A stretch of 64,000 nt of DNA from contig JAIYAY010000004.1 in NCBI GenBank assembly GCA_027488785.1, positions 1 through 64,000 on the forward strand. The letters are read 5' to 3'. The stretch's first letter is position 1, and each line of letters opens with the position of its first letter. This stretch comes from Sphingomonadales bacterium. GTDB taxonomy: Bacteria; Pseudomonadota; Alphaproteobacteria; Sphingomonadales; Sphingomonadaceae. Shown in pieces: positions 56,570 to 64,000 of the stretch. The position numbers were made by a program, and so were the translations under genes. The notes under the pieces are model-generated. The model did not search any database, had not been told where the DNA came from, and saw nothing but the letters and a program-made list of their open reading frames with translations.

Positions 56570-58369
56570 ATGACAAACGATATTTCCGAAGCGCAAGCCA
56601 TAACAACATCCGAAGTAGCGCCGGCCGCCAAGCCCAAGCTTAACTTTGGCAGTTTGCGCATGATCGGCCACTTTACCATCCGCTATCCGCGCCAGATCAT
56701 GTTTGCGCTGCTGGCGCTGGTTGCAGCGGCCGCGTCCACGCTTGCCATCCCTTATGGCCTGCGCCTGATCATCGATGAAGGCTTTGTCAAAAATGGCGGG
56801 GATCCTGCGCCTTATTTCTATTTGCTGCTCGGCATCGTGGTTATCATTGGCGTTTCGACGGCTTTCCGTTTTTACTTCGTGAGCTGGCTTGGCGAGCGCG
56901 TAGTGGGCGATATTCGTGTTGCGGTGCAACAAAATCTATTGCGTTTGGCGCCGCGCTTTTTCGAAGAAAATCGTCCTGGGGAAATTGCCAGCAGAATGAC
57001 CGCCGATACAGCGATTATCGAACAAATTGTCGGCACCACAGTGTCCGTTGCTTTGCGTAATATCTTTATTGGCGTGGGCGGCGTGTCCTTGCTCTTCGGC
57101 CTCGCTCCAAGCCTGACTATATGGTTGCTCGCAGGCATACCGGTCGTCGTCTTACCAATTGTATTTCTGGGACGGCGGCTGGAAAAAGCCTCACGCAAAA
57201 GCCAGGACAATGTTGCCAGCGTTGGTACGATCATTTCAGAAGCACTTGGCGCCATCAAAATTGTTCAGGCTTTTGGGCAGGAAGTCCGCGAAGGCGTGCG
57301 ATTTGCTGATGCTGTCGAAGGCACGTTCAATGCCGCGAAAAAACGTATCCGGTTGCGGGCGTTTCTCACCGCGCTCGTCATGGCTTTGATATTCGGCGGT
57401 ATCACATTGCTGGTTTGGGAAGGCACGGACCAAGTTAAGGAAGGTATCATATCCTCGGGAACATTGTTCGCGGTCGTCTTGTATGGGGCATTGGTAGCCG
57501 GGTCATTTGGCGCGCTGACGGAAGTCTATGGCGACCTTGTGCGCGCCTCCGGCGCTGCGTCGCGGCTCGCCGAATTGCTGAACGAAATGCCCGAAATTGC
57601 ACCGCCCGCTAACCCCGTCGTCATGCCGCCCGCGCGCGGGCAGTTGGAATTCCAACATGTCCGCTTCCGTTATCCCACGCGGCCTGAGGTCGCGGCGCTT
57701 GATGATTTCAGCTTGAAAGTATCGCCGGGGGAAACCGTTGCGGTTGTAGGTCCTTCAGGTGCGGGCAAATCAACTTTATTCCAACTGGCAGAACGTTTTT
57801 ACGACCCCGAAATTGGCACCGTGCGCATTGATGGTGTTGCGCTGACCAGCGCGGACCCCGCAGAATTCCGACGCCGTATATCGTTGGTGCCGCAGGACAC
57901 TGTGTTGTTCGCGGCCTCCGCGCGCGACAATTTGCGTTATGGACAATGGGATGCCAGCGACGCGGCGATCTGGGCGGCGGCGGAAAAGGCCAATGCGGCA
58001 GGCTTTTTGCGTGAACTGCCGGAGGGTCTGGAAACCTATTTGGGCGAAGGCGGCGCGCGCCTTTCCGGTGGTCAACGCCAGCGTTTGGCGATTGCCCGCG
58101 CTTTGTTGCGCGATTCGCCAATCTTGTTGCTCGATGAGGCCACAAGCGCGTTGGACGCCGAAAGTGAGAAGCTCGTTCAGGACGCGCTGGAGCGCCTGAT
58201 GGTGAACCGCACCACAATTGTGATTGCACACCGGCTCGCGACAGTGCGTTCTGCCGACCGGATCATTGTAATGGACCAAGGCAAAATTGTTGAAGAGGGC
58301 AATCATGCGACGCTGAGCGCCGCGGGCGGACTATATTCCCGCCTGGCCAGCCTGCAATTCGATGCTTAA
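56570..58369 (+). CDS. MsbA-like ABC exporter (fused permease-ATPase)
   Basis: The 599-residue half-transporter has six membrane helices (about 40-330) and an ATPase with Walker A VGPSGAGKSTLF, Q-loop LVPQDTVLF, signature GGARLSGGQRQRLAIARAL and Walker B ILLLDEATSALDAES. It most likely exports lipid or a hydrophobic compound as a homodimer. It is divergent from phaZ. A 12-bp palindrome, GATGCATGCATC, lies 3 bp after the stop. Confidence 0.9.
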   Translation: MTNDISEAQAITTSEVAPAAKPKLNFGSLRMIGHFTIRYPRQIMFALLALVAAAASTLAIPYGLRLIIDEGFVKNGGDPAPYFYLLLGIVVIIGVSTAFRFYFVSWLGERVVGDIRVAVQQNLLRLAPRFFEENRPGEIASRMTADTAIIEQIVGTTVSVALRNIFIGVGGVSLLFGLAPSLTIWLLAGIPVVVLPIVFLGRRLEKASRKSQDNVASVGTIISEALGAIKIVQAFGQEVREGVRFADAVEGTFNAAKKRIRLRAFLTALVMALIFGGITLLVWEGTDQVKEGIISSGTLFAVVLYGALVAGSFGALTEVYGDLVRASGAASRLAELLNEMPEIAPPANPVVMPPARGQLEFQHVRFRYPTRPEVAALDDFSLKVSPGETVAVVGPSGAGKSTLFQLAERFYDPEIGTVRIDGVALTSADPAEFRRRISLVPQDTVLFAASARDNLRYGQWDASDAAIWAAAEKANAAGFLRELPEGLETYLGEGGARLSGGQRQRLAIARALLRDSPILLLDEATSALDAESEKLVQDALERLMVNRTTIVIAHRLATVRSADRIIVMDQGKIVEEGNHATLSAAGGLYSRLASLQFDA

Positions 58370-58396
58370 AAAGATGCATGCATCCGTTTCGACGAT

Positions 58397-58594
58397 TTAA
58401 GCAATAATATCAGGTATCAATTGGTCCTCCAGACGCATGATACGGTCCTTCAAAACCAGCTTTTTCTTTTTCAGACGGGCGATTTGAAGTTGGTCGACCA
58501 ACGTCTGAGCCGAAAGCGCCCGGATGGAATCGTCGAGATCCCGATGCTCAATCTTCAGTTGTTCCAGTTGCTGCTGATAGCCATCGTCGTTCAT
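58397..58594 (-). CDS. DUF465 (YdcH-like) small helical protein
   Basis: The 65-residue protein has the DUF465 hairpin pattern: LEQLKIEHRDLDDSIRAL, then DQLQIARLKKKKLVLKDRI. These highly charged two-helix proteins are abundant in alphaproteobacteria and have no known function. The ATG at 58594 fits the family start. A second, diverged copy is encoded 169 bp away on the other strand. Confidence 0.85.
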   Translation of the reverse strand: MNDDGYQQQLEQLKIEHRDLDDSIRALSAQTLVDQLQIARLKKKKLVLKDRIMRLEDQLIPDIIA

Positions 58595-58763
58595 ACACCT
58601 TTCTAAACAGACTGGGACGAACAAGTCATCGTTAAAAATGGGCGCTGGGGCGAGAGCGAATCTTTGTCAGCGACCGGACGATCATTATCGACAAGACTCC
58701 TGTCAGTATTCGTGATTTACTTCTTGGGTTGGAGAGACGAGTCTCAGATTGAAGGAGAATGAT

Positions 58764-58934
58764 GTGCATAATAATCATCTGTCCGCGCTTCGTAACAAGC
58801 ATGCCAAACTCGAACAAAAGCTGGAGCGTGAAGAAAATAGACCGTTCCCCGACAGCAGAACCATTCTCAATCTAAAAAAGCAAAAGTTACATCTTAAAGA
58901 CGTTATACTGCATGAATCGGCTTTAACTGGTTGA
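58764..58934 (+). CDS. DUF465 small helical protein, second copy
   Basis: This 56-residue protein begins at a GTG 6 bp after AAGGAG. It reads HLSALRNKHAKLEQKLEREE, then RTILNLKKQKLHLKDVI, the same two-helix pattern as the neighbouring divergent gene. It is shorter than the first copy and diverged, so it is an old duplicate or a separate subfamily. The 169-bp gap between the two contains no other recognisable element. Confidence 0.8.
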   Translation: MHNNHLSALRNKHAKLEQKLEREENRPFPDSRTILNLKKQKLHLKDVILHESALTG

Positions 58935-58993
58935 CTACGAATAATTTGATACGGGGTATCGCTTGCCCCTTCGGTCTCTGCTAAGTGCAGCCT

Positions 58994-61258
58994 ATGGAAA
59001 GCGCTACACGTTCTGCCCGTAATATCCTGACTGGTCTGCACGAGGTGATGGCCTCGAAGAACCATGCTCAGGGTAAGCTGAATCATGTAGTCAACATTAT
59101 CGGTGAAGCGCTTTCGAGCGAGGTGTGCTCAATTTACTTATTGCGCGATGGCGCACTTGAGTTGTTTGCCACGCGCGGGTTGAACCAAGCTGCCGTGCAC
59201 ATTACGCGCTTGGGCCTAGGCGAGGGTCTCGTTGGAACAATTGCTGAGAATGTCGAAACGCTGAACCTGGATCAGGCGGCAGCACATCCGAATTTCCGGT
59301 ACGTTCCTGAAACGGGTGAAGAGCGCTTTCATAGCTTTGCTGGTGTGCCTATTGTCCGGTCCGAACGGGCCGTCGGCGTACTCGCGGTCCAGCATGTTGA
59401 GCCGCGTAAATATGAAGAGGTCGAAATTGAGGCACTTCAGACCGTCGCCATGGTGTTATCAGAACTCATTGCCAACGCCGGCTTAATTGACGAACCAAGC
59501 ACCCGAGGCGGCAATGACACGGGCACGATTAGCCTCACAGGATTGCCGCTTGTTAAGGGCGCAGCGGCTGGCGTAGCTATTTTTCACCAGCCGAATGTCC
59601 GCATTGAGCACACGGTTGCAGAGGATATCGAAGCCGAACGCCAGCGTGTGTACTCCGCCTTCGATAAAATGCGTGAGCAAATCGACCGCATGACGAGCCA
59701 GATAGAGTTTGGCACAGGCGGCGAACATGAAGAGGTCATCGCGACATACAAAATGTTCGCATATGATGAGGGCTGGAGCCGCCGGATCAACGAAGCCATT
59801 GACAGTGGCCTAACCGCAGAAGCAGCCATTGAACGCGTTCAGCAACGTACGCGCATGCGTATGCGGCAGATCGACGACGCGCTCCTTGCCGATCGCATGC
59901 ATGATTTGGAGGATCTGTCGAACCGTTTGCTGCGCATCGTTTCCGGGCAAATGAGTACCGCGGCGCAGCTTGGGCTCAAAAAAGATTCCATCCTGATCGC
60001 GCGCAATTTGGGTCCCGCAGAACTTCTGGAATATGACAAAAGGCGCCTGCGCGGTGTGGTACTAGAGGAAGGCTCGTTGACCGCGCATGTGGTGATCGTG
60101 GCCCGTGCCATGGGTATTCCGGTTCTTGGCCGCGTTCGCGGCATTCGCCACAAGGTACGCGACGGCGATATGCTGTTGCTGAACGCTGACGACAAAAGCG
60201 TTATCGTGCGCCCGTCGTCTGTGGCAGAAGAAATATTTCAACATGATCTTGTTGATCGGCAGAAGAAAAAGGCGCGCTATGCCGCGATGCGCGATGAAGC
60301 ATCCGTCACTAAAGATGGAGTGCCCGTTACGCTGATGATGAACGCCGGCTTGCGCGATGACATGTCGGCTTTGGCGACCACTGGTGCAGAAGGCGTCGGC
60401 CTTTTCCGAACAGAATTCCAGTTTCTGATTTCGGCAACCTTGCCGCAACGTGAGCGGCAGCAGCGTTTTTACCGCGATGTTTTAGATGCCGCCGGCGACA
60501 AGCCAGTCATTTTCCGTACTCTGGATATCGGCGGCGACAAGGCGCTACCCTATCTTAAGGACGAAACGAACGAGGAGGAAAACCCTGCATTGGGCTGGCG
60601 TGCACTGCGGCTGTCGCTCGATCACGCGGGATTAATGAAGGCGCAGGCGCGCGCGTTGATTGAGGCGGCGGCCGGTCGCACTTTGAACGTCATGTTCCCT
60701 ATGGTCTCCGAACCATGGGAGTTTGATGCCGCGAAGGCCATTTTTGAAGGCCAGATTGAATTTTTAGGGCGGCAGAAAAAGATACTACCCAACAAAATAC
60801 GTTATGGAGCAATGCTTGAGGTCCCAGCTCTGGCCGAGACGCTCGACATCCTTCTGCCCAAGATTAACTTTCTCTCCATCGGTACCAACGACCTGACCCA
60901 GTTCCTTTTTGCTGCAGACCGCGCTGATCCCCGCTTGGCAGAACGCTACGACTGGCTGAGCCCTGCTATTCTGCGGTTCATTCGGCGGGTCGTTAAGGCT
61001 ACCGAGGGCCACGACGTCGACGTCGCTGTGTGCGGGGAAATGGGTGGTCGGACACTTGAGGCGCTTGCCCTCATGGGCGTCGGCATTGGTAGATTATCGA
61101 TCACACCAGCAGCCGTGGGGCCCATCAAGGCCATGATCCGTTCCGCCAACCATTTTGATATTCGTGCAAAAATGGAAGAGTTGCTCAATAATCCTTCAGA
61201 GAATTTGCGCGAGGAATTGACAAGTTGGGCAATCAGTCAAGGCATAGAAATCGGATAA
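58994..61258 (+). CDS. ptsP: PtsP: GAF-domain enzyme I of the nitrogen PTS
   Basis: The 754-residue protein has an N-terminal GAF domain (about 20-160), the phospho-histidine domain with His365 in EGSLTAHVVIVARAMGIP, and the PEP-binding barrel with GVGLFRTEFQFL, LSIGTNDLTQFLFAADR and the Cys in VAVCGEMGG. It transfers phosphate from PEP to NPr, reporting on nitrogen and carbon state. The residue before the active His is Ala rather than the more usual Ser. GTG at 58985 or ATG at 58994 may be the start. Confidence 0.94.
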   Translation: MESATRSARNILTGLHEVMASKNHAQGKLNHVVNIIGEALSSEVCSIYLLRDGALELFATRGLNQAAVHITRLGLGEGLVGTIAENVETLNLDQAAAHPNFRYVPETGEERFHSFAGVPIVRSERAVGVLAVQHVEPRKYEEVEIEALQTVAMVLSELIANAGLIDEPSTRGGNDTGTISLTGLPLVKGAAAGVAIFHQPNVRIEHTVAEDIEAERQRVYSAFDKMREQIDRMTSQIEFGTGGEHEEVIATYKMFAYDEGWSRRINEAIDSGLTAEAAIERVQQRTRMRMRQIDDALLADRMHDLEDLSNRLLRIVSGQMSTAAQLGLKKDSILIARNLGPAELLEYDKRRLRGVVLEEGSLTAHVVIVARAMGIPVLGRVRGIRHKVRDGDMLLLNADDKSVIVRPSSVAEEIFQHDLVDRQKKKARYAAMRDEASVTKDGVPVTLMMNAGLRDDMSALATTGAEGVGLFRTEFQFLISATLPQRERQQRFYRDVLDAAGDKPVIFRTLDIGGDKALPYLKDETNEEENPALGWRALRLSLDHAGLMKAQARALIEAAAGRTLNVMFPMVSEPWEFDAAKAIFEGQIEFLGRQKKILPNKIRYGAMLEVPALAETLDILLPKINFLSIGTNDLTQFLFAADRADPRLAERYDWLSPAILRFIRRVVKATEGHDVDVAVCGEMGGRTLEALALMGVGIGRLSITPAAVGPIKAMIRSANHFDIRAKMEELLNNPSENLREELTSWAISQGIEIG

Positions 61259-61360
61259 ATCAATACACCTTAATCATTTGATTATCCGCAATTAACATTG
61301 ACATTATTCAATTGGCGCTCATTATCCGCGCAACTGCACGCAGATGTTGGGGAGCGGGTC

Positions 61361-61954
61361 GTGGAGATTGCAGTGGACGAAATGTCTTTTGTGGAAACGG
61401 AGCCTATGACTGTAGGTGAAGAACTCAAGGCCGCGCGTGCACGAATGGGCATGACCCTGTCTGAGCTTGCCGCCACGACACGCGTGCCCATGCGACATTT
61501 GGAATCCATTGAGCAATCCGAATTCAGTGCGTTACCGGGACAAACATATACTGTCGGTTTTGTTCGATCTTACGCCCGCGCGCTTGCTCTAGACGAGGTT
61601 GCGATCGTGAACGCGTTACGCGCGGAATTATCTAGCGGCGGGCATGAAAGATATGAGGCACCGCTCCAGAATTACGACCCAACCGACCCCGCACGTGTTC
61701 CTTCCAAGACTTTGGCGTGGACGGCTGCAGCACTTGCGGCGCTGCTTCTGGCCGGTTATTTGATTTTCAGGAGCTACGCATTAACGCCAACCGCAATGCC
61801 GCAAACGCCAACGTCAGTAGCAATAACAGCGCCGACACCAACCGCGGCCAATCCTGTGGCCACTGTGAACGATGAAAAATCCGCTGAGAATGCCGGTATG
61901 AACGAACAAGCTCCTCAGCCCCCCGCAACTTTGGCAGCCACCCCAAATCCGTGA
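61361..61954 (+). CDS. RodZ-like HTH membrane protein
   Basis: The 197-residue protein has an N-terminal helix-turn-helix of the RodZ kind (TVGEELKAARARMGMTLSEL, then RVPMRHLESIEQSEFSALP), a transmembrane helix near 125-147 and a Pro/Thr/Ala-rich periplasmic tail. RodZ couples MreB to the wall machinery, but this tail lacks a clear DUF4115 domain, so the role is uncertain. GGGAGCGGGTC before the GTG at 61361 suggests that start; ATG at 61382 is an alternative. Confidence 0.78.
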   Translation: MEIAVDEMSFVETEPMTVGEELKAARARMGMTLSELAATTRVPMRHLESIEQSEFSALPGQTYTVGFVRSYARALALDEVAIVNALRAELSSGGHERYEAPLQNYDPTDPARVPSKTLAWTAAALAALLLAGYLIFRSYALTPTAMPQTPTSVAITAPTPTAANPVATVNDEKSAENAGMNEQAPQPPATLAATPNP

Positions 61955-62083
61955 GCCCTATCATTACGGACCGATATCCCGATTTATTTCAACTTTTTTA
62001 CACCCAAAGGCCGCGTTGGCCTTTATCGCGGGATTAGAGTAAGCTATACCCGTCCCTAGAGCTTAGTAAGGGGAAGTAACCCA

Positions 62084-62986
62084 ATGTATTTTCGGCGCAT
62101 TATCCTTGGCAGCGCAGCTATCGCACTCAGCGTCCCCGCAATTGCACAAGACGCCAATATCGATGGAAGAGTTGGCAAACTTGAGAAGGAAATGCGGGCG
62201 GTTCAGCGCCAGGTGTTTCCCAATGGCGCCGGCAAATTTATCGAGCCTGATATCCAGTCACCCACAGCGACAAGCACGACGACCAGTTCGACCACTGCAA
62301 CGGTCGATCTGACTGCGCGTGTAGATGCGTTAGAGGCGCAGCTTGCGGCCCTGACCGGGCAGGTTGAATTGCAAGGCAATAATATGCGCGGGCTTGAAGG
62401 CAGACTAAAGGCCATCGAAGCACAACTGGCAGCCCGCGCCGCATCGCCCGTTGAAACAATTGTGCCAAACGCAACGCCAGCAGCGGCAGCGCCGAAATCC
62501 AAAAGCGGCGGCGTTCCGACAAAGCCTGTTACAAACGCTAAGCCAAACCCAGCCCGCGTCGCCGCCGTTGCCGCAATCGAACGCCCTGCAAGTGGCGATG
62601 CGTTCGAAGATGGCTACAATTATGGCTTCCGCTTATGGGAGGCCAAATTCTATCCAGAATCCCAAGCAATACTTGAAGAAATCGTAGCGAAATTTCCAAA
62701 ACACAAACGCGCCAGCTATGCTCGCAATTTGCTGGGCCGGGCATGGTTGGATGACAAAAAACCAGCCACCGCTGTGAAGGTATTTTACGAAAATTATAAA
62801 GCCGACCCACGTGGTGACCGCGCGCCAGATAGCTTACTTTTCTTGGGATCTGCTTTAACCGACCTTGGAAAGACGGCTGAGGCATGCGAAGCCTTTGGCG
62901 AGTTGACAAAGGCCTATCCTGATGCGGCAACCGGCCGCTTGGCCGATCGCCTTACTTCAAGCAAAACAAGGGCGAAGTGCAAGTAA
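62084..62986 (+). CDS. CpoB/YbgF-like periplasmic coiled-coil TPR protein
   Basis: The 300-residue protein has a signal peptide (cleavage near AIA/QDANI), coiled coils (VGKLEKEMRAVQRQ and LTARVDALEAQLAAL), a disordered Ala/Pro/Lys linker (about 130-165) and C-terminal tetratricopeptide repeats (DGYNYGFRLWEAKFYPES and onward). In the Tol-Pal system CpoB regulates PBP1B. No tol genes are seen here, and instead it precedes tilS, overlapping its start by 10 bp. Confidence 0.82.
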   Translation: MYFRRIILGSAAIALSVPAIAQDANIDGRVGKLEKEMRAVQRQVFPNGAGKFIEPDIQSPTATSTTTSSTTATVDLTARVDALEAQLAALTGQVELQGNNMRGLEGRLKAIEAQLAARAASPVETIVPNATPAAAAPKSKSGGVPTKPVTNAKPNPARVAAVAAIERPASGDAFEDGYNYGFRLWEAKFYPESQAILEEIVAKFPKHKRASYARNLLGRAWLDDKKPATAVKVFYENYKADPRGDRAPDSLLFLGSALTDLGKTAEACEAFGELTKAYPDAATGRLADRLTSSKTRAKCK

Positions 62987-63921
62987 CGCTGAAGCCGGTC
63001 GTTCTCGACCGTTTTAGGGCTGCACTTTGCAGGCTCGACTGTGCCGATGATCGCTTATTATGCGCCGTATCTGGTGGCCCAGATAGCCTTGCCCTTTTGC
63101 TGTTGGCACAACAAATTTTGCCCGGCAAATTGGTTGCCGCAACGGTAGACCATCAATTGCGATCCGAGTCCGCCAACGAAGCGCAGGTTGTAGAAAAAAT
63201 CTGCCACGACCTTGGCGTGCCGCATATCATTTTGACACCCGAAGCGAAGATAGCAGGCAATCTCCAATCGTCGGCGCGCACAGCCCGTTACGCCTTACTG
63301 GAACGTGCAGCCGATGAACAAAACTGCCAACACATTGCCACAGCGCATCATGCCGATGACCAATTGGAAACCCTGCTGATGCGATTGGCGCGCGGCAGCG
63401 GCGTCGATGGGTTGTCCGGCATTCGCGCACGCAATGGACGAGTGGTCCGGCCGCTTTTGGAATTCACAAAGGCGGAGCTTATCGAGATCTGTTCCAGCGC
63501 GGGCATTCAATCGGTAAATGACCCCAGTAACGCAAACATCGATTTTGATCGGGTCGCAATGCGGCGCTGGTTAGCCAGCACGCAACATCCATTTCCCGCA
63601 AACCGCGCGCTGCGTTCGGCAAGCGCATTGGCCGACGCATCCGATGCACTGGTCTGGATGACGGACACGCTGGCCTTACAGAGGATACGCCAAGAACATG
63701 ACGTTATCATCTGTAAAGCTAGTGACCTGCCTAGTGAATTGAAACGGCGCCTTTTAATCCGCTGCCTCAGGACGATGGACGCCAATTTAGCTCCGCGTGG
63801 TGGCGCAATCGACCGCTTGTTAACCGACCTAGAAAATGCGCGGACCGCGATGATCGGCAATATCAAATGCCTAGGCGGAGCTGATTGGCAGTTTTTCAAA
63901 GCGCCGCCTCGGCGTGGCTAA
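62977..63921 (+). CDS. tilS: tRNA(Ile)-lysidine synthetase
   Basis: The 314-residue protein has the PP-loop AVSGGPDSLALLLLA and the conserved ATAHHADDQLETLLMRLARGSG. It converts C34 of tRNA-Ile to lysidine so that AUA is decoded. The start is a GTG at 62977 inside the 3' end of the CpoB-like gene. In many proteobacteria ftsH follows; here the last 79 bp of the window show no start. Confidence 0.93.
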   Translation: MQVTLKPVVLDRFRAALCRLDCADDRLLCAVSGGPDSLALLLLAQQILPGKLVAATVDHQLRSESANEAQVVEKICHDLGVPHIILTPEAKIAGNLQSSARTARYALLERAADEQNCQHIATAHHADDQLETLLMRLARGSGVDGLSGIRARNGRVVRPLLEFTKAELIEICSSAGIQSVNDPSNANIDFDRVAMRRWLASTQHPFPANRALRSASALADASDALVWMTDTLALQRIRQEHDVIICKASDLPSELKRRLLIRCLRTMDANLAPRGGAIDRLLTDLENARTAMIGNIKCLGGADWQFFKAPPRRG

Positions 63922-64000
63922 GAAAAACAGCCTGCAATTTTCCCAATCCCTATATTGTCATTCACGCATTCGACCCTACATTAGCTGCGTATCTCCGCGT

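Noticed and set aside
58373-58384. GATGCATGCATC palindrome after the ABC exporter
   Set aside because: It is 12 bp with no loop or T-tract and no repeats nearby, so it supports neither a terminator nor an operator.

Overview
The window looks like ordinary chromosomal core DNA from an alphaproteobacterium of the order Sphingomonadales, possibly a moderate-GC Sphingorhabdus-type lineage. The reasons are a Sphingomonas-style phytoene desaturase, an MlaE with a fused STAS domain, a bifunctional ThiS-ThiG, an RpmF-PlsX-FabH-IhfA-MerR block, class I lysyl-tRNA synthetase, UrcA and DUF465 proteins, a DUF2793 remnant and a GTTC-N7-GTTC (alphaproteobacterial LexA-type) box. No rRNA, tRNA, CRISPR array, insertion sequence or intact prophage was seen.

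Layout. 1-7.5 kb: 3'-truncated crtI, an aldolase/EamA exporter pair, an SDR protein, and pgeF coupled to a DASS transporter. 7.5-13 kb: an Mla-type lipid transport operon (STAS-MlaE, MlaF, MlaD, auxiliary lipoprotein) facing lgt-midA. 13-19 kb: an acyl-CoA synthetase, glnD and an OmpA-type porin with a strong terminator. 19-25.7 kb: a truncated DUF2793 relic, rluE, a reverse operon ending in the uL16 hydroxylase and a tiny Cys-containing protein, lnt, then metK (behind an 18-bp palindrome) and trmB (behind a perfect hairpin). 25.7-32.4 kb: a LytS/LytTR two-component pair, urcA, thiSG, and aroQ-accB-accC followed by a VanX-like lipoprotein. 32.4-39.8 kb: envelope and exported enzymes (RcnB-like repeat protein, amidohydrolase, prolyl hydroxylase, DUF885 peptidase, esterase, desaturase, DUF1003). 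39.8-50.2 kb: lysS, an Fe-S helicase coupled to sixA and a GNAT gene, the reverse rpmF-plsX-fabH-ihfA-merR cluster, MAPEG, MBL hydrolase and a CI/LexA-like S24 protein. 50.2-64 kb: a small LexA-box operon of unknown function, mscS, a MaoC-thiolase-monooxygenase run, a dipeptide epimerase, intracellular PHB depolymerase, an MsbA-like ABC exporter, two DUF465 genes, ptsP, a RodZ-like HTH membrane protein, a CpoB-like protein and tilS.

Themes. Much of the window serves the envelope and lipids: lipoprotein maturation (lgt, lnt), outer-membrane lipid traffic (mla), fatty acid and phospholipid initiation (accBC, plsX, fabH), peptidoglycan editing or recycling (pgeF, VanX-like, dipeptide epimerase) and PHB turnover (thiolase, phaZ). 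Nitrogen and PTS regulation is represented by glnD and ptsP. The most interesting uncharacterised unit is the divergent S24 repressor and two-gene small operon at 49.5-50.8 kb, whose shared promoter region carries both a LexA-type box and a triple TAGGAT operator-like array.
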